Shown: piece by piece, positions 23,142 through 35,690 of the stretch
How positions within the stretch are numbered: the stretch's first letter is position 1
How the letters are laid out: each line of letters starts with the position of its first letter
Assembly: GCF_028476545.1 (NCBI RefSeq)
Contig: NW_026731650.1
Location: 1-64,000, forward strand
Direction of reading: 5' to 3'
Origin: Physella acuta
Taxonomy: Eukaryota; Mollusca; Gastropoda; Physidae
DNA length: 64,000 nt
Position numbers and translations under genes: made by a program
The notes under the pieces: model-generated
The model's input: the letters and a program-made list of their open reading frames with translations, nothing else
Database searches by the model: none
Told to the model about the DNA's origin: nothing

Positions 23142-23814
23142 TTGTTTTTTACTGAGATTCTATTCTATTTTTAAAAGTTTCAGTATTTAAAATGGATTAA
23201 AAATCATAACTATATCCCCAGTTACCATCCCCTGTTGTTTTATATAAGAATATTCGAGAAAGTTTAGGGGAGATCACTACCGGTTTATTATACAAATAAA
23301 AGTGCCCAAAAGACAACAAAAGAGCATTACGTTAATTTTTTTGGTGATACTGCTTCATTATAATAATATATTTTTTTTAAACCACTGACAACAGTTTACA
23401 GTTTTATGACTAATATTACTTAATAAAAGTTAATTATGGTTGTTTAAACTGTTACCAATTTTAGACTGCTGATATTTTTTTTAATCTGCTTCATTAAAAG
23501 TCGAAGCCTATATTTTGTCATTTTCCAGAGCAGAAATTTAGTTAGCATTAGAAATTTAATTACCGTAACTTAAGAGCAATTGGTAATATTTCTGCAGTGT
23601 TGACATAGCAGACTTAGCTTAATTACCTGGCTAATTAACACAGCATTATTGTCAATTATGTGCACAACTGATCTAAATTTTCACTGGCTAATTACACATT
23701 AATTAAAAGTTTTCTGCTGCTTGCATAAACCAGTGTGAGTCACTGCTCTGTTTTGTGTCTGGGTGTCAGATGTGTTAAAAGCTGGCTGGCTGTGAAATAA
23801 GGGTGTGTTGTAGT
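23142..23814. other. no gene seen
   Basis: AT-rich intronic or intergenic DNA. Confidence 0.4.
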
Positions 23815-24140
23815 ACATGACAGATATACTGGAACCCTTGTTATAGTGATGTCTAGGTAAACTTGAACCCTTTTTATTGTGATGCATAGATATACTTGAA
23901 CCCTTGTTACATTGATACCTAGATTTACCGGAACCCTTGTTATGTATAGTGATATATCTAAGTGACCTCTATTGACAGTGACATACATTTCATTGTCACC
24001 ACTCTTGAATAGTGACATCATTGTCACCACTCTTGAATAGTGACCTCATTGTCACCACTATTAAATAGTGACCTCATTGTCACCACTCTTGAATTATGAC
24101 ATCATTTTCACCACTATTGAATAGTGACATTCTTAAGGTG
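23815..24140. repeat. two adjacent minisatellites
   Basis: About 35-bp units with ACTTGAACCCTTGTTA at 23815-23960, then 28-bp units with CATTGTCACCACTCTTGAAT at about 23965-24130. Confidence 0.8.
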
Positions 24141-24614
24141 ATATATCACCAGTTAATGTGTTGTGTCACTATAGTGAGCAGTGTCACCATTTACTCCAGA
24201 CCTGATTAGTCACCAGACACCCACTGTCTTATAAAAAATTCCACACGAAAAACAAAACCACCAAAGATAGGTACACCACCAGTTCATTGGTATTGATCTG
24301 ATTCAATTGATTAGTACTCGATATGTACACAGCATGCTCCGGGTACAAAGTCCACCAAGTCGAGGTCAGTAGTGTGTGGGGGAGGGACATTAGGTATGTG
24401 ACCCTTGCTATCACGTGTCGGGTCGCGAATAGATGCATGTCGGTGATTACCGACGGCCCGTGGTCACACGGTAATTGGACGGTGTTGTGGGTGCAGCAGA
24501 TGCTTTACCACACTTGAGAAAACTGTTGACGGTACTGTGTTATCACTGACTAAGTAGGTCAGGAGTTTTGACTCAGTGTCCTACCGTGTGATGGTGACTC
24601 ACGCGCCCAACGCA

Positions 24615-24870
24615 GTGTAGGGTTTTTTCTTGGGCTAATTTTATACCGATGTTTGGGTTTTCTTGGGCTAATTTTATACCGATGTTTGTTTTTTTTTGGG
24701 CTAATTTTATACCGATGTTTGTGTGTGTTTTTTTGGGCTAATTTTATACGGTTTTCTAGGGCTAATTGTATACCGATGTTTGGTTTTTCGTGGGCTAATT
24801 TTATAGTATACACGTTGTTGTTTTTTTCATTGGGCTAATTTTATACCGATGTTTGTTTTTTTTTTGGACT
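24615..24870. repeat. minisatellite, about 35 bp x 7-8
   Basis: Copies of GGGCTAATTTTATACCGATG separated by T-rich spacers of variable length. Confidence 0.9.
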
Positions 24871-25187
24871 AATTAGGCACATCGTTATGTTAAAAAATGT
24901 AGTGTAGCATGCATTGTAGCATGACATTTCAATGTGTTTTTGTAACTTAAGTTGTTTTACCTTGGGCTAATTTTAAGCTTTGTTAACCTGTGACAATGTT
25001 CGATTTTTCCTAGACTTATTATACTTTTTGTCTGTCCACATATAACAATTATATGTTTTTCCTGAGTCAACTTTGAAACACTGTCTCTGTCTGAGCTAAT
25101 ACGTAATGTTTGTCCACTATTTGAGACTACGGCATGCTTTGTCTCACTAGGCTAACGTTTATAGTGTTACGTTTTAGCGTAAGAATT

Positions 25188-25311
25188 TTGTGACCTAAGA
25201 CTTTTGTCTTCCCCAGAGTTGCCCCTATGCCTGACCTAAGACTTTTGTCTTCCCCAGAGTTGCCCCTATGCCTGACCTAAGACTTTTGTCTTCCCCAGAG
25301 TTGCCCCTATG
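25188..25311. repeat. 41-bp x 3 tandem repeat with splice acceptors
   Basis: Three copies of a unit with CTTTTGTCTTCCCCAG followed by AGTTGCCCCTATGCCTGACC. Each copy holds a pyrimidine tract, an AG and an ATG. The last copy runs into the putative exon at 25299. Confidence 0.85.
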
Positions 25312-25364
25312 CCTGACCTAAGACTAGCAGTGGTGACGTCGGAGGACCAGTCGCAGCCCACACA
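25299..25364 (+). other. possible CPES 5' coding exon
   Basis: Bounded by a strong acceptor (TTTTGTCTTCCCCAG) and a strong donor (GTAAGT at 25365). The ATG at 25309 opens MPDLRLAVVTSEDQSQPT and ends in phase 2. Joined to the acceptor at 42344 it continues in frame into CPES, adding 54 residues ahead of MSFLGLSV. This is inferred from splice signals and phase only. Confidence 0.45.
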
Positions 25365-25434
25365 GTAAGTCAAACATATGTTGCTGTCGCTTTACTCTCT
25401 GTCTTTGGGTGGTTGGGAGAAGGGTGGCTGGTCA

Positions 25435-25935
25435 TGACTGAAATACCGACATGACGTGTTCGGGCTCCGGTCATGACTGAAATACCGACATGACGTGTTC
25501 GGGCTCCGGTCATCACTGAAATACCGACATGACGTGGACTCCGGTCATGACTAAAATACCTACATGACGTGTTCGGGCTCCGGTCATCACTGAAATACCG
25601 ACATGACGTGTTCGGGCTCCGGTCATGACTGAAATACCGACATGACGACACGTGGACTCCGGTCATGACTGAAATACCGACATGACATGTTCGGGCTCCG
25701 GTCATGACTGAAATACCGACATGACGACACGTGGACTCCGGTCATGACTGAAATACCGACATGACGTGTTCGGGCTCCGGTCATGACTGAAATACCGACA
25801 TGACGACACGTGGACTCCGGTCATGACTGAAATACCGACATGACGTGTTCGGGCTCCGGTCATGACTGAAATACCTACATGACGTGTTCGGGCTACGGTC
25901 ATGACTGAAATACCGACATGACGTGTTCGGGGTTA
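25435..25935. repeat. minisatellite, 39 bp x about 13
   Basis: Units with GTCATGACTGAAATACCGAC and ATGACGTGTTCGGGCTCCG. It starts about 70 bp after the putative donor at 25365. Confidence 0.95.
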
Positions 25936-28204
25936 TCTTTGTGTTCGTATCGCTACCCTGGCCCTTTTCCTAATCTTCATCTTTTTATTTCTTTGTTCCC
26001 ATGAATCCATTTGGATTTTCTCCAGGTAATTCCAAATTAACTGAAACCCTTGTTATCGTGTTGCCAAAGTATACTAGTGCTTAAACCCTAACCTGTGTTA
26101 TGGTGGCGCCTCAATATACCTGTAGTATACTAGTACTTAAACTCCAACCCAAAAAAGACATCGATAAGAAGAATAACTCCATATTATACCATTGAGCCAA
26201 TCTAGTGCTATGTTAATCTGTAGCTCTGGTATTGTTATTTGTCCTTTTAAAACCCCATCAGAACTTCGGAAGAGGACATTAGTCTAGAACTTAAAAAAAC
26301 AAACGTTTTAGTTAGGACTTGGAAAAACAGCCAACAGCTGCCTCATTAAAGCTCAAAGCAGAAGTCGCAGACAGGAAGTCGTGACACTCGTCTGATCGGT
26401 GGTTTCACCTTCGCCTGCTGGGTAATTGACTTGTCCGTTATGCTAATTTGTCCACTGGGGGGGAAGTTGAATCTTGCAGGAGAAACATTACCGACACCAT
26501 CACCTCGTTACTTTAGCAGCCAGACCCCGCTTCATTATCTAGTCTTTGTTTCAGTTCGTTACTTAAACCATTCGTGTATGCGCTAACACACCATTTAGGA
26601 ACGGCTTAACGGTCACCTTGCCGCCACTTGCTCCAAAACTGTCTATACATACACTCTTTACAACAACGACTTGTACATAATGTGTATGAAATGTATATAT
26701 TATATATCACTGGGAAACGAATTATGGAAATTATAAGACGGGGTGTGTGGAAAAAAATGTGTTATAACATACCGTGTTTTAAAAAAAATCTTTTTAACTT
26801 TGTTTGCTTTACTTGTTCAATGCGTAAACACGTAGGGGAAATTAATTGGAACAGCGATGATTTCAGTTTTCCCGTATTTACAAGGATTAGATTAAAAACA
26901 AGAAGTATAACTTGGTTTTGTTTTCACAACTTACCTTTAATAAACACACATAAACGTACACAGCCACGCCCCCTTGATTTTAAATCTACATCCTGGATTA
27001 CGTCCCCTTGTATGAAAAGTGTGTCTATAACCTTCCTTCTAGGCCTAACGGTAAACAATAACGTGTTTGTCTACCTTCTGGGTTGTGCCCCTTATCAACT
27101 TGCTAGCGGAATTCATTTGACAGGAAGGTTATTCTTTATTTCTTGGCTTACAATCGCCGATTCGCACACTTTTTAAAATATAATCATTGTAGTGTTTTTC
27201 CACATTTCTGATGTCCAGTGCTATACGTGTACATTGTGTAAGTTTGTATGATGTTAATAGCGTGTTGTTTTGTTAAGAGGTGTTAGATTTGTATTGAATA
27301 AATATTACGTTTATCAGTCGCAAAGCAAACGTGTTTCATGGTACAAGTGGTGGCCGGAAGTTTTATCTGAATGGGAGCGATGTTAATCTGGGCAGTGAAT
27401 CTGATTGGTGGAAACTGGTCTAAACACGGCGGGCCAATGTAAATATGTCGCGGTCTGACGATAATTGGCTGCTGTCACCCCACCCCACCCCAACCTCACC
27501 ATACTCCCACCACACCTAACACCCTCACCCAACCCCACTTCATGCAACCCTCAACCACCCCCACCACCCCCACCGCAACCTCCTCTTCCATCCCATTTAA
27601 TCCCATCTTCTGCCTTAACCTCACCCTGCCCCCACTTCACTGAATACTCTCCACCCACCTTACTTAAACCCCTCACCCACCCCTTCTCACGTAACCCCCT
27701 CCTCCACCTTACCCAATTTCCTCTTCTCCCCCGACCTCCCCTTCTCCCCCAACCTCCCCCACCTCATACAGCCCACCACCTTCTCGCCCTACTCCCCAAC
27801 CTGATTCACATGTTGCCTAATACTATCAGTATGGCACTACTCGCTGGCTGCTTCCACTAGTTTGTTTATACCTAGGTTCGATGTTGTCAAAATCTGGCAC
27901 CAGTACCTTCAAATGTCACTGAGTGCATTACACGTGCGTGATCAGAGTGAGCAGTTAGTGATGGTTCAGCGTGCTAGTTCACCAGTGGCGGGGCGGTTCA
28001 CTGGATGCTGTTGTAATCCCGGCAGTCGTCCCATACATCTTGGCCTGGTAACTTCCCCCCCCCCCCCCCCTCCTTTCTTATCTCGTGCTCCCCCTTTCTG
28101 GTCTCGTGCTCATGAATCACGTGTTAGAAGTGTTTCTCCTTTTCTCTTTTATATAAGGCATGGTGGTTGGTGATGTTACTGTAAATTTGAATTAGTTCCG
28201 TTAT
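25936..28204. other. no recognised gene; C-rich block at 27465-27790
   Basis: Holds a 182-codon open frame at 26628-27176 with no recognisable motif and a pyrimidine-rich CCACCCCACC block. Probably intronic. Confidence 0.4.
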
Positions 28205-28335
28205 AACACGTTCCCGGCAAATATTGCACTGTTCCATGTTCTAATAATATTCAATTGTCCCATGTTCCCAACAAATATTCCATTGTTCCATGTTCCCCAT
28301 AAATATTCCATTGTTCCATGTTCCCAACAAACGTC
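28205..28335. repeat. minisatellite, about 28 bp x 4-5
   Basis: Copies of CCATGTTCCCAACAAATATT with variants. Confidence 0.8.
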
Positions 28336-28544
28336 CTATTGTATCTAACCTAACCAGTTGGCCCATGTCCCGTGTGTGTCTGATGACCAGATAGGAGGTC
28401 AGCACATCAAGCTGGTAGGATGTGATAAGCAAATCACGGAACTCCGGCTTCTTTATAGCAAGGTTCTAAACTGGGTCTAGATATTTGAAGAAGTCTTACC
28501 GGTTCATAGTTTGTAGTCATGTCGTAACTTCTGTCGCACATATA

Positions 28545-29090
28545 ACTGCAGCCATAACTTGTCACGCATATTTGCACTCTTAACTTGTCACCCCTGACTG
28601 CAGCCATATATCTTGTCGCACATAACTGCAGCCATATATCTTGCCGCACATGACTGCAGCCATATATCTTGTCGCACATGACTGCAGCCATATATCTTGT
28701 CAATACAAAACTGCAGCCATATATCTTGTCGCACATAACTGCAGCCATATCTTGTCGCACATAACTGCAGCCATATATCTTGTCAATACAAAACTGCAGC
28801 CATATATCTTGTCGCACATAACTGCAGCCATATCTTGTCGCACATAACTGCAGCCATATATCTTGTCGCACATAACTGCAGCCATATATCTTGTCATACA
28901 TGACTGCACTCTTAACTTGTCACCCATGACTGCAGCCATATATCTTGTCACACATGACTGCAGCCATATACCTTGTCGCCCATGACTGCAGCCATATACC
29001 TTGTCGCCCATGACTGCAGCCATATATCTTGTCAATACAAAACTGCAGCCATATATCTTGTCACCCATGACTGCAGCCATATCTAAGTTG
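28545..29090. repeat. minisatellite, 28 bp x about 19
   Basis: Units of ACTGCAGCCATATATCTTGT plus CGCACATA, including CAATACAAA variants that recur in an ordered way. Confidence 0.95.
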
Positions 29091-29383
29091 TCCGGTGCAG
29101 TCAGTTATCGATCCTCTAACCAGCAGAGATCAGACCAGGAGAGCTAAGAAAACAACGAACAATTACGCATGTAATCTCGCTCCCTTACACACCACGTCCT
29201 TCGATGGCTAAGTTCAAACCTTATCAGCACAACAAAACAAAAGCTTGTTTGTAGTAGTGATTGGTTCTCAATCAGACCTTATTGATTCGTGTTCAAATTC
29301 TACCAACATGGTCAGTTATTGCGCATGTCGTGAAGTAGTTGGTTCGAATGTTTGTTTTGACGAGTGATCTATTCTGGCCTGGC

Positions 29384-29519
29384 TATAAATAAACCTCCAT
29401 AGGTCGCCGGGTCTTATCTGGTTGAACATAATCTCGTCTTTTTATCTTTCCGATAATGGTCTGTTCAACTTTGAAAAAATCCCAAGTGGATTATTGATCA
29501 GCGGGGACGATACGACGGC
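29384..29519 (+). promoter_or_regulatory. TATA box and possible non-coding first exon
   Basis: TATAAATA at 29384-29391, with a strong GTAAGT donor at 29520. Transcription starting about 30 bp after the box would give an exon of roughly 100 nt. Its one ATG opens a 13-codon frame (MVCSTLKKSQVDY) that stops, so this would be an untranslated exon using a downstream start. Confidence 0.4.
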
Positions 29520-29559
29520 GTAAGTCGTTCAAACCACCTGAACCAGTGCTACTGGTGGT

Positions 29560-30010
29560 TGTCGTCAGGTAGCCAGTGTTTTAGCTAGACAGGTAGCTAG
29601 TGTTTTAGCTAGACAGGTAGCCAGTGTTTTAGCTAGTCAGGTAGCCAGTGTTTTAGCTAGACAGGTAGCCAGTGTTTTAGCTAGACAGGTAGCCAGTGTT
29701 TTAGCTAGACAGGTAGCCAGTGTTTTAGCTAGACAGGTAGCCAGTGTTTTAGCTAGACAGGTAGCCAGTGTTTTAGCTAGACAGGTAGCCATTGTTTTAG
29801 CTAGACAGGTAGCCAGTGCTTTAGCTAGACAGGTAGCCATTGTTTTAGCTAGACAGGTAGCCAGTGTTTTAGCTAGACAGGTAGCCATTGTTTTAGCTAT
29901 ACGTGTAGCCAATTAGGTAGGCAGTGTCTTAGCTAGTCAGGTAGCCAGTACTTTAGCTAGGCAGGTAGGCAATTTTTTGTTTAGACAGGTAGCCAGTGTT
30001 TTAACCAGTT
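29560..30010. repeat. minisatellite, 24 bp x about 18
   Basis: Units of CAGGTAGCCAGTGTTTTAGC plus TAGA. It starts about 40 bp after the donor at 29520. Confidence 0.95.
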
Positions 30011-30359
30011 AAGTAGCCCCATTAATGGGTATTGATAAAGTGATTTGAATTCAAGGGCTACTGGTCACGTGTTCCACCTGGAAGACTGGCTCGTGACTTT
30101 GTTTACATCAACGTCTTGTGGTCGCTGGAGCGTGGCACGGCCGGGTACTGGATTTAGCTGGCCCGGTGTGTCGCCCTGCCAGGTCTAACTGTCGTACCTC
30201 AGCAGACGTTCAGGTTACCGCAGTCAGAGGCTGACCGTGACGGTCACAGGAGTCACATTGTGTGTGGGGACACGGTGTGTAGGGAACAATGTGTGTAAGG
30301 ATGGTGTGTGTCGGTAGAGAGGGATAGCAGCTGAGTTTCACGCTTGACCTAGTGCCACG

Positions 30360-30373
30360 ATGAGCCAACCAAG
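30360..30373 (+). other. possible short alternative first coding exon, CPES
   Basis: ATGAGCCAACCAAG followed by GTACAC, a weak donor. The phase is 2, so it would also join in frame to the CPES acceptor at 42344 (MSQPR then LKNAH). A GC-rich stretch at 30060-30360 precedes it. Weakest of the candidates. Confidence 0.25.
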
Positions 30374-30394
30374 GTACACATTTTTTTTTCTATC

Positions 30395-31025
30395 AACATA
30401 CATACCCCACATTTTTTTCTACAGCGGCCTAGATACAAATCCTACATTTTTATCTCTATCAACCTACATGCATACCCCAAATTTTATCTACATCAGCTTA
30501 CATACCCCACATTTTTACCTACATCAGCTTACATACCCCACATTTTTATCTACTTCAGCTTACATACCCCACATTTTTTACCTACATCAGCTTACTACAT
30601 ACCCCACATTTTTACCTACATCAGCTTACATACCCCACATTTTTACCTACATCAGCTTACATACCCCACATTTTTACCTACATCAGCTTACATACCCCAC
30701 ATTTTTATCTACATCAGCTTACATACCCCACATTTTTATCTACATCAGCTTACATACCCCACATTTTTATCTACATCAGCTTACATACCCCACATTTTTA
30801 TCTACATCAGCTTACATACCCCACATTTTTACCTACATCAGCTTACATACCCCACATTTTTACCTACATCAGCTTACATACCCCACATTTTTACCTACAT
30901 CAGCTTACATACCCCACATTTTTATCTACATCAGCTTACATACCCCACACCCCACATTTTTATCTACATCAGCTTACATACCCCACATTTTTACCCACAT
31001 GAGCTTTACATACCCCACATTATTT
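30395..31025. repeat. minisatellite, 31 bp x about 19
   Basis: Units of CTTACATACCCCACATTTTT plus ACCTACATCAG. The 31-bp period gives a rotating frame, hence a long Thr/Pro/His/Tyr-rich open frame that is not a gene. Confidence 0.95.
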
Positions 31026-31484
31026 TCTCACCTCAACGAACAGTGGGTCGAATCAATTTTTATGCTAGGGGTGCACTTTTTGGGCCCAGGGTCAACAGTT
31101 TACTGGCATATACACACAAAAAGCAAACGTCAGACTGCGCTACCCAACCCCCACTATTCACAACCCCTGGCCCGAGCTGCCCCAACCCCTCCCGCGGCTC
31201 CCCAACCGAGATCCCCAGTGACCCCACATTGCCCCCCCCCCCCCAGTGACCCCACATTGCCCCCACCCCACAATTTGACGCCTGGTGTCCTGTATCTTGA
31301 AATGATCAAGTCTGGTGCTGGCTATTGATTGGTCCACCCAGTGTATGCCCCCAAAACTTGGTTTTGACAATATGACATAGATATCTAGTCCTAAACAATA
31401 GCTCGTGGTATCCACCGTGTTTATGGCCGAGACGTGGTCAGCCTTTTATCTGGCTGTTTATTTTTACTAGCCTTGTCTGTTTGT
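31026..31484. other. no gene seen
   Basis: C-rich spacer with ACCCCACATTGCCCCC tracts. Confidence 0.4.
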
Positions 31485-31790
31485 AGTTTTAGTTGTTAGG
31501 TTTACTGGTATATTCCAACCACCACTGGTAGGTTTAGTTGGTAGGTTTAGTTGTTAGGTTTACTGGTATATTCCAACCACCGCTGGTAGGTTTAGTTGGT
31601 AGGTTTAGTTGTTAGGTTTACTGGTATATTCCAGCCACCACTGGTAGGTTTAGTTGGTAGGTTTAGTTGTTAGGTTTACTGGTATATTCCAACCACCGCT
31701 GGTAGGCTTAGTTGGTAGGTTTTACTGGTATATTCCAACCACCGCTGGTAGGTTTTACTATTATATTCCAACCTCGGCTGTTTATAAACA
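31485..31790. repeat. minisatellite, about 58 bp x 5
   Basis: Units combining GGTAGGTTTAGTTGTTAGG and TTTACTGGTATATTCCAACC. The last two units are shortened. Confidence 0.9.
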
Positions 31791-31871
31791 ACGGGGCAAG
31801 TGTTTACGTGGGTAGAATTTCTTGTGCTGGGTCAGTGCCAAATCACAGATAGCGGTACCTTTGACCCGGTG

Positions 31872-33630
31872 GGCGGTTGTATGGGTGGTTGTATGGGTGG
31901 TTGTATGGGTGGTTGTATGGTTGGTTGTATGGGGTGCTTGTATGAGTGGTTGTATGGGGTGCTTGTATGGGTTGGTTGTATGGGTGGTTGTATGGGTTGG
32001 TTGTATGGGTTGGTTGTATGGGTTGGTTGTATGGGTGGTTGTATGGGTTGGTTGTATGGGTGGTTGTATGGGTTGGTTGTATGGGTTGGTTGTATGGGGT
32101 GCTTGTATGAGTGGTTGTATGGGTTGGTTGTATGGGTTGGTTGTATGGGTGGTTGTATGGGTGGTTGTATGGGTTGGTTGTATGGGGTGCTTGTATGGGG
32201 TGCTTGTATGGGTGGTTGTATGGGTTGGTTGTATGGGTTGGTTGTATGGGTTGGTTGTATGGGGTGCTTGTATGAGTGGTTGTATGGGTTGGTTGTATGG
32301 GTTGGTTGTATGGGGTGGTTGTATGGGGTGCTTGTATGGGTTGGTTGTATGGGTTGGTTGTATGGGGTGCTTGTATGGGTGGTTGTATGGGTTGGTTGTA
32401 TGGGGTGCTTGTATGGGGTGCTTGTATGGGTTGGTTGTATGGGTTGGTTGTATGGTTGGTTGTATGGGGTGCTTGTATGAGTGGTTGTATGGGTTGGTTG
32501 TATGGGGTGCTTGTATGAGTGGTTGTATGAGTGGTTGTATGGGGTGCTTGTATGGGGTGGTTGTATGGGTTGGTTGTATGGGTGGTTGTATGGGTTGGTT
32601 GTATGGGGTGCTTGTATGAGTGGTTGTATGGGTTGGTTGTATGGGGTGCTTGTATGGGTTGGTTGTATGGGTTGGTTGTATGGGTTGGTTGTATGGGGTG
32701 CTTGTATGGGGTGCTTGTATGAGTGGTTGTATGGGTTGGTTGTATGGGTTGGTTGTATGAGTGGTTGTATGAGTGGTTGTATGGGTTGGTTGTATGAGCG
32801 GTTGTATGAGTGGTTGTATGGGTGGTTGTATGAGTGGTTGTATGGGGTGGTTGTATGAGTGGTTGTATGGGGTGGTTGTATGGGTGGTTGTATGAGTGGT
32901 TGTATGGGTGCTTGTATGGGTGGTTGTATGAGTGGTTGTATGGGGTGCTTGTATGAGTGGTTGTATGGGGTGGTTGTATGAGTGGTTGTATGGGTTGGTT
33001 GTATGGGTTGGTTGTATGGGTGGTTGTATGGGTTGGTTGTATGGGTTGGTTGTATGAGCGGTTGTATGGGTTGGTTGTATGGGTGGTTGTATGGGGTGCT
33101 TGTATGAGTGGTTGTATGAGTGGTTGTATGAGTGGTTGTATGAGTGGTTGTATGGGGTGCTTGTATGAGTGGTTGTATGAGTGGTTGTATGAGTGGTTGT
33201 ATGAGTGGTTGTATGGGGTGCTTGTATGGGGTGCTTGTATGAGTGGTTGTATGAGTGGTTGTATGAGTGGTTGTATGGGTGGTTGTATGGGGTGCTTGTA
33301 TGGGGTGCTTGTATGGGTGGTTGTATGAGGTGGTTGTATGGTTGGTTGTATGAGTGGTTGTATGAGTGGTTGTATGAGTGCTTGTATGAGTGGTTGTATG
33401 AGTGGTTGTATGGGTGCTTGTATGAGTGGTTGTATGAGTGGTTGTATGGGTGCTTGTATGAGTGGTTGTATGGGGTGCTTGTATGAGTGGTTGTATGAGT
33501 GGTTGTATGGGTGCTTGTATGAGTGGTTGTATGAGTGGTTGTATGGGTGGTTGTATGGGGTGCTTGTATGAGTGGTTGTATGGGGTGGTCGTATGGGGTG
33601 GTTATATGGGTTGGTTGTATGGGTGCTTGT
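31872..33630. repeat. large minisatellite, 12-13 bp units, about 1.76 kb
   Basis: About 140 units of GGTTGTATGGGT, GGTTGTATGGGTT, GGTTGTATGAGT and GCTTGTATGGGG. The mix of 12- and 13-bp units shifts frame repeatedly. The long Gly/Trp/Cys/Tyr-rich open frames are artefacts. Confidence 0.97.
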
Positions 33631-33689
33631 TGAGACGGTTTATAGTGGTATTACTTTGATCTAGTCTAGTTGCCGATAGATTAACGGTT

Positions 33690-33865
33690 ATTATAAGATT
33701 ATGATACTTCGGTGTCTAGTCAACTATCGGTATTTAGTCCAACTTTTCTTAGTGATGTCCAAAAGAAATGTTTGGTAGACTGTCGGTATCTAGTCCAGCT
33801 TCTCTTAGTGATGTCCTTATGTGGTCGACTGTCGGTATTTAGTCCAGCTTCTTGCTGTGTTACGT
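33690..33865. repeat. minisatellite, about 60 bp x 3
   Basis: Three copies of TCGGTATTTAGTCCAGCTTC with TTAGTGATGTCC. Confidence 0.75.
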
Positions 33866-34019
33866 TAGCTTGAAGGTCGCAGCGACCCTTGCATGCGTAA
33901 ATCGTAATTAGCTGTGTTAATTATTAATTAGTCTGTTTGATCTTTATTCCATACGCTAGACTTTGATGTCTGGGATTTCTTTTTAGTTTGTTTCCAATTT
34001 TACTTGATGTGGTGTTAAA

Positions 34020-34290
34020 AGATGAACTGCTCCGTAGTCCTGCAACACACCACAACACGTGCTACATAACCCTGCTCCAGATCCTTAGTCCTGCTCCTGC
34101 TCAATAGCCCCTGCTCCGGATACATAGTCCTGCTCCTGCCACATAGTCCTGCTCCTGCTACATAGTCCTGCTCCTGCTCCATAGTCCTGCTCCTGCTCCA
34201 TAGCTCTGCTCCATAGTCCTGCTCCATAGACCCTGCTCCATAGCCCTGCTCCATAGTCCTGCTCCTGGTACATAGCCCTGCCTCAACAAA
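34020..34290. repeat. minisatellite, about 18 bp unit
   Basis: Variants of CATAGTCCTGCTCCTGCT. Confidence 0.9.
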
Positions 34291-34450
34291 TGGAACGGTC
34301 TATAGCACGATAGAGTGAAGATCGTGTCTAATTTGTGTGGGGTGTAAGCTTGTGTTAGAGGCGTGGAACAACTCGTATTTGTGGGTGGGGCTTGGAGAGG
34401 TTTTGGTTTTTTTATACCAGGGGTAGGGGTGAAGACCGACTCAAATGACA

Positions 34451-34517
34451 TGACGTCATCGGAACAGTCTCGTGCACTAGATTGTCGACTATGGAACCCT
34501 CTCCATCACCACCCAGC
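34451..34517 (+). promoter_or_regulatory. CRE site and possible alternative first exon
   Basis: TGACGTCA at 34451-34458 lies 33 bp before an ATG at 34491. The ATG opens MEPSPSPPS and ends at a GTGAGT donor (34518) in phase 0. Joined to the acceptor at 42344 it enters a different frame from CPES, reading AKKRTCLLPLPPADSLLDPT and stopping at 42434-42436, 13 bp before the CPES ATG at 42450. It could be an upstream ORF exon or chance. Confidence 0.3.
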
Positions 34518-34639
34518 GTGAGTAAAAAAAAAGATTAGTTCTCACACCAGCATAGCCGGTGGTGGAGGCTGATATTAACACTTGTAAATAATGCAGCAAC
34601 ATGACGCCACTCCACTCCACGCTGCAAGATCATCAAATG

Positions 34640-34830
34640 TCACCGGATGACCGAATGTCACAGGATGGCCATATGGCGCAAGTGGCTAGGTGTTACAAGA
34701 TAGCCAAATGTCACAAGATGGCCTAATGTCACAAGATGGCCAAATGTCACAAAAGAGCCAAATATCACAAAAGAGCCAAATGTCACAAAAGAGCCATATG
34801 TCACAAAAGAGCCATATGTCACAAAATAGC
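34640..34830. repeat. minisatellite, 18 bp x about 10
   Basis: Variants of GTCACAAAAGAGCCAAAT. Confidence 0.9.
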
Positions 34831-35159
34831 CACACGTCAAGTGTTTGAAACAAAGATGGGATAGACACAATGTAATAAAAATCTCTGGTCGCTGCTGACA
34901 ACAGCGTACAGTTATAGATCACAGATGTTGTACTGTGTGAGTCAGGTACAGTTGTGTTGTCGTAACAAAAAAATAGACAATATTTAACATGAGATGTCGT
35001 CCATGAATGGCGCACCAAGCTCTAGCCACACCTACTCTCCGTGATAAAACTATTATAACCATCATCTTCTTGAAAATCTGAAATACAATTAACGTGATAT
35101 TTTAAGATCCCCTCCCCCTACCCTACTCCACACCCCAACCTACGTAGCACATTATTGTT

Positions 35160-35690
35160 TTAAGTTGGCTGACAACATCACAACATGCGTGGTGTTTGAT
35201 ATACATGACTGACAACATCACAACATGCGTGGTGTTTGATATACATGACTGACAAGATGCGTGGTGTTTGATATACATGGCTGACAAGATGCGTGATGTT
35301 TGACCTACATGACTGACAAGATGCGTTGTGTTTGACTTACATGACTGACAAGATGCGTGGTGTTTGACTTACATGACTGACAAGATGCGTGGTGTTTGAC
35401 CTACATGACTGACAAGATGCGTGGTGTTTGACCTACATGACTGACAAGATGCGTGGTGTTTGACTTACATGACTGACAAGATGCGTGGTGTTTGACCTAC
35501 ATGACTGACAAGATGCGTGGTGTTTGACCTACATGACTGACAAGATGCGTGGTGTTTGATATACATCACTGACAACATCACACCATGCGTGGTGTTTGAC
35601 CTACATGACTGACAAGATGCGTGGTGTTTGACCTACATGACTGACAAGAATATGCGTGGTGTTTGACCTACATGACTGACAACAAAGCTA
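35160..35690. repeat. minisatellite, 32 bp x about 16
   Basis: Units of TGACTGACAAGATGCGTGGT plus GTTTGACCTACA. Confidence 0.95.

Noticed and set aside
26628-27176. 182-codon ORF
   Set aside because: No family motif, no flanking splice or promoter logic and non-periodic but unremarkable residues; most likely chance in intronic DNA. A transcript could change this.
27465-27860. 131-codon proline-rich ORF
   Set aside because: Arises from a pyrimidine-rich CCACCCC block; composition alone explains it.
28545-30010. CRISPR-like regular spacing
   Set aside because: Units are contiguous with no unique spacers, and the genome is eukaryotic; these are minisatellites.
30360-31328. 322-codon ORF with repeated YIPHIF
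   Set aside because: A 31-bp minisatellite read in rotating frames; only the first 14 nt may be a real exon.
31800-33659. Gly/Trp/Cys-rich ORFs resembling a membrane or fibrous protein
   Set aside because: Translation of a 12/13-bp minisatellite with constant frame changes and equivalents in several frames.
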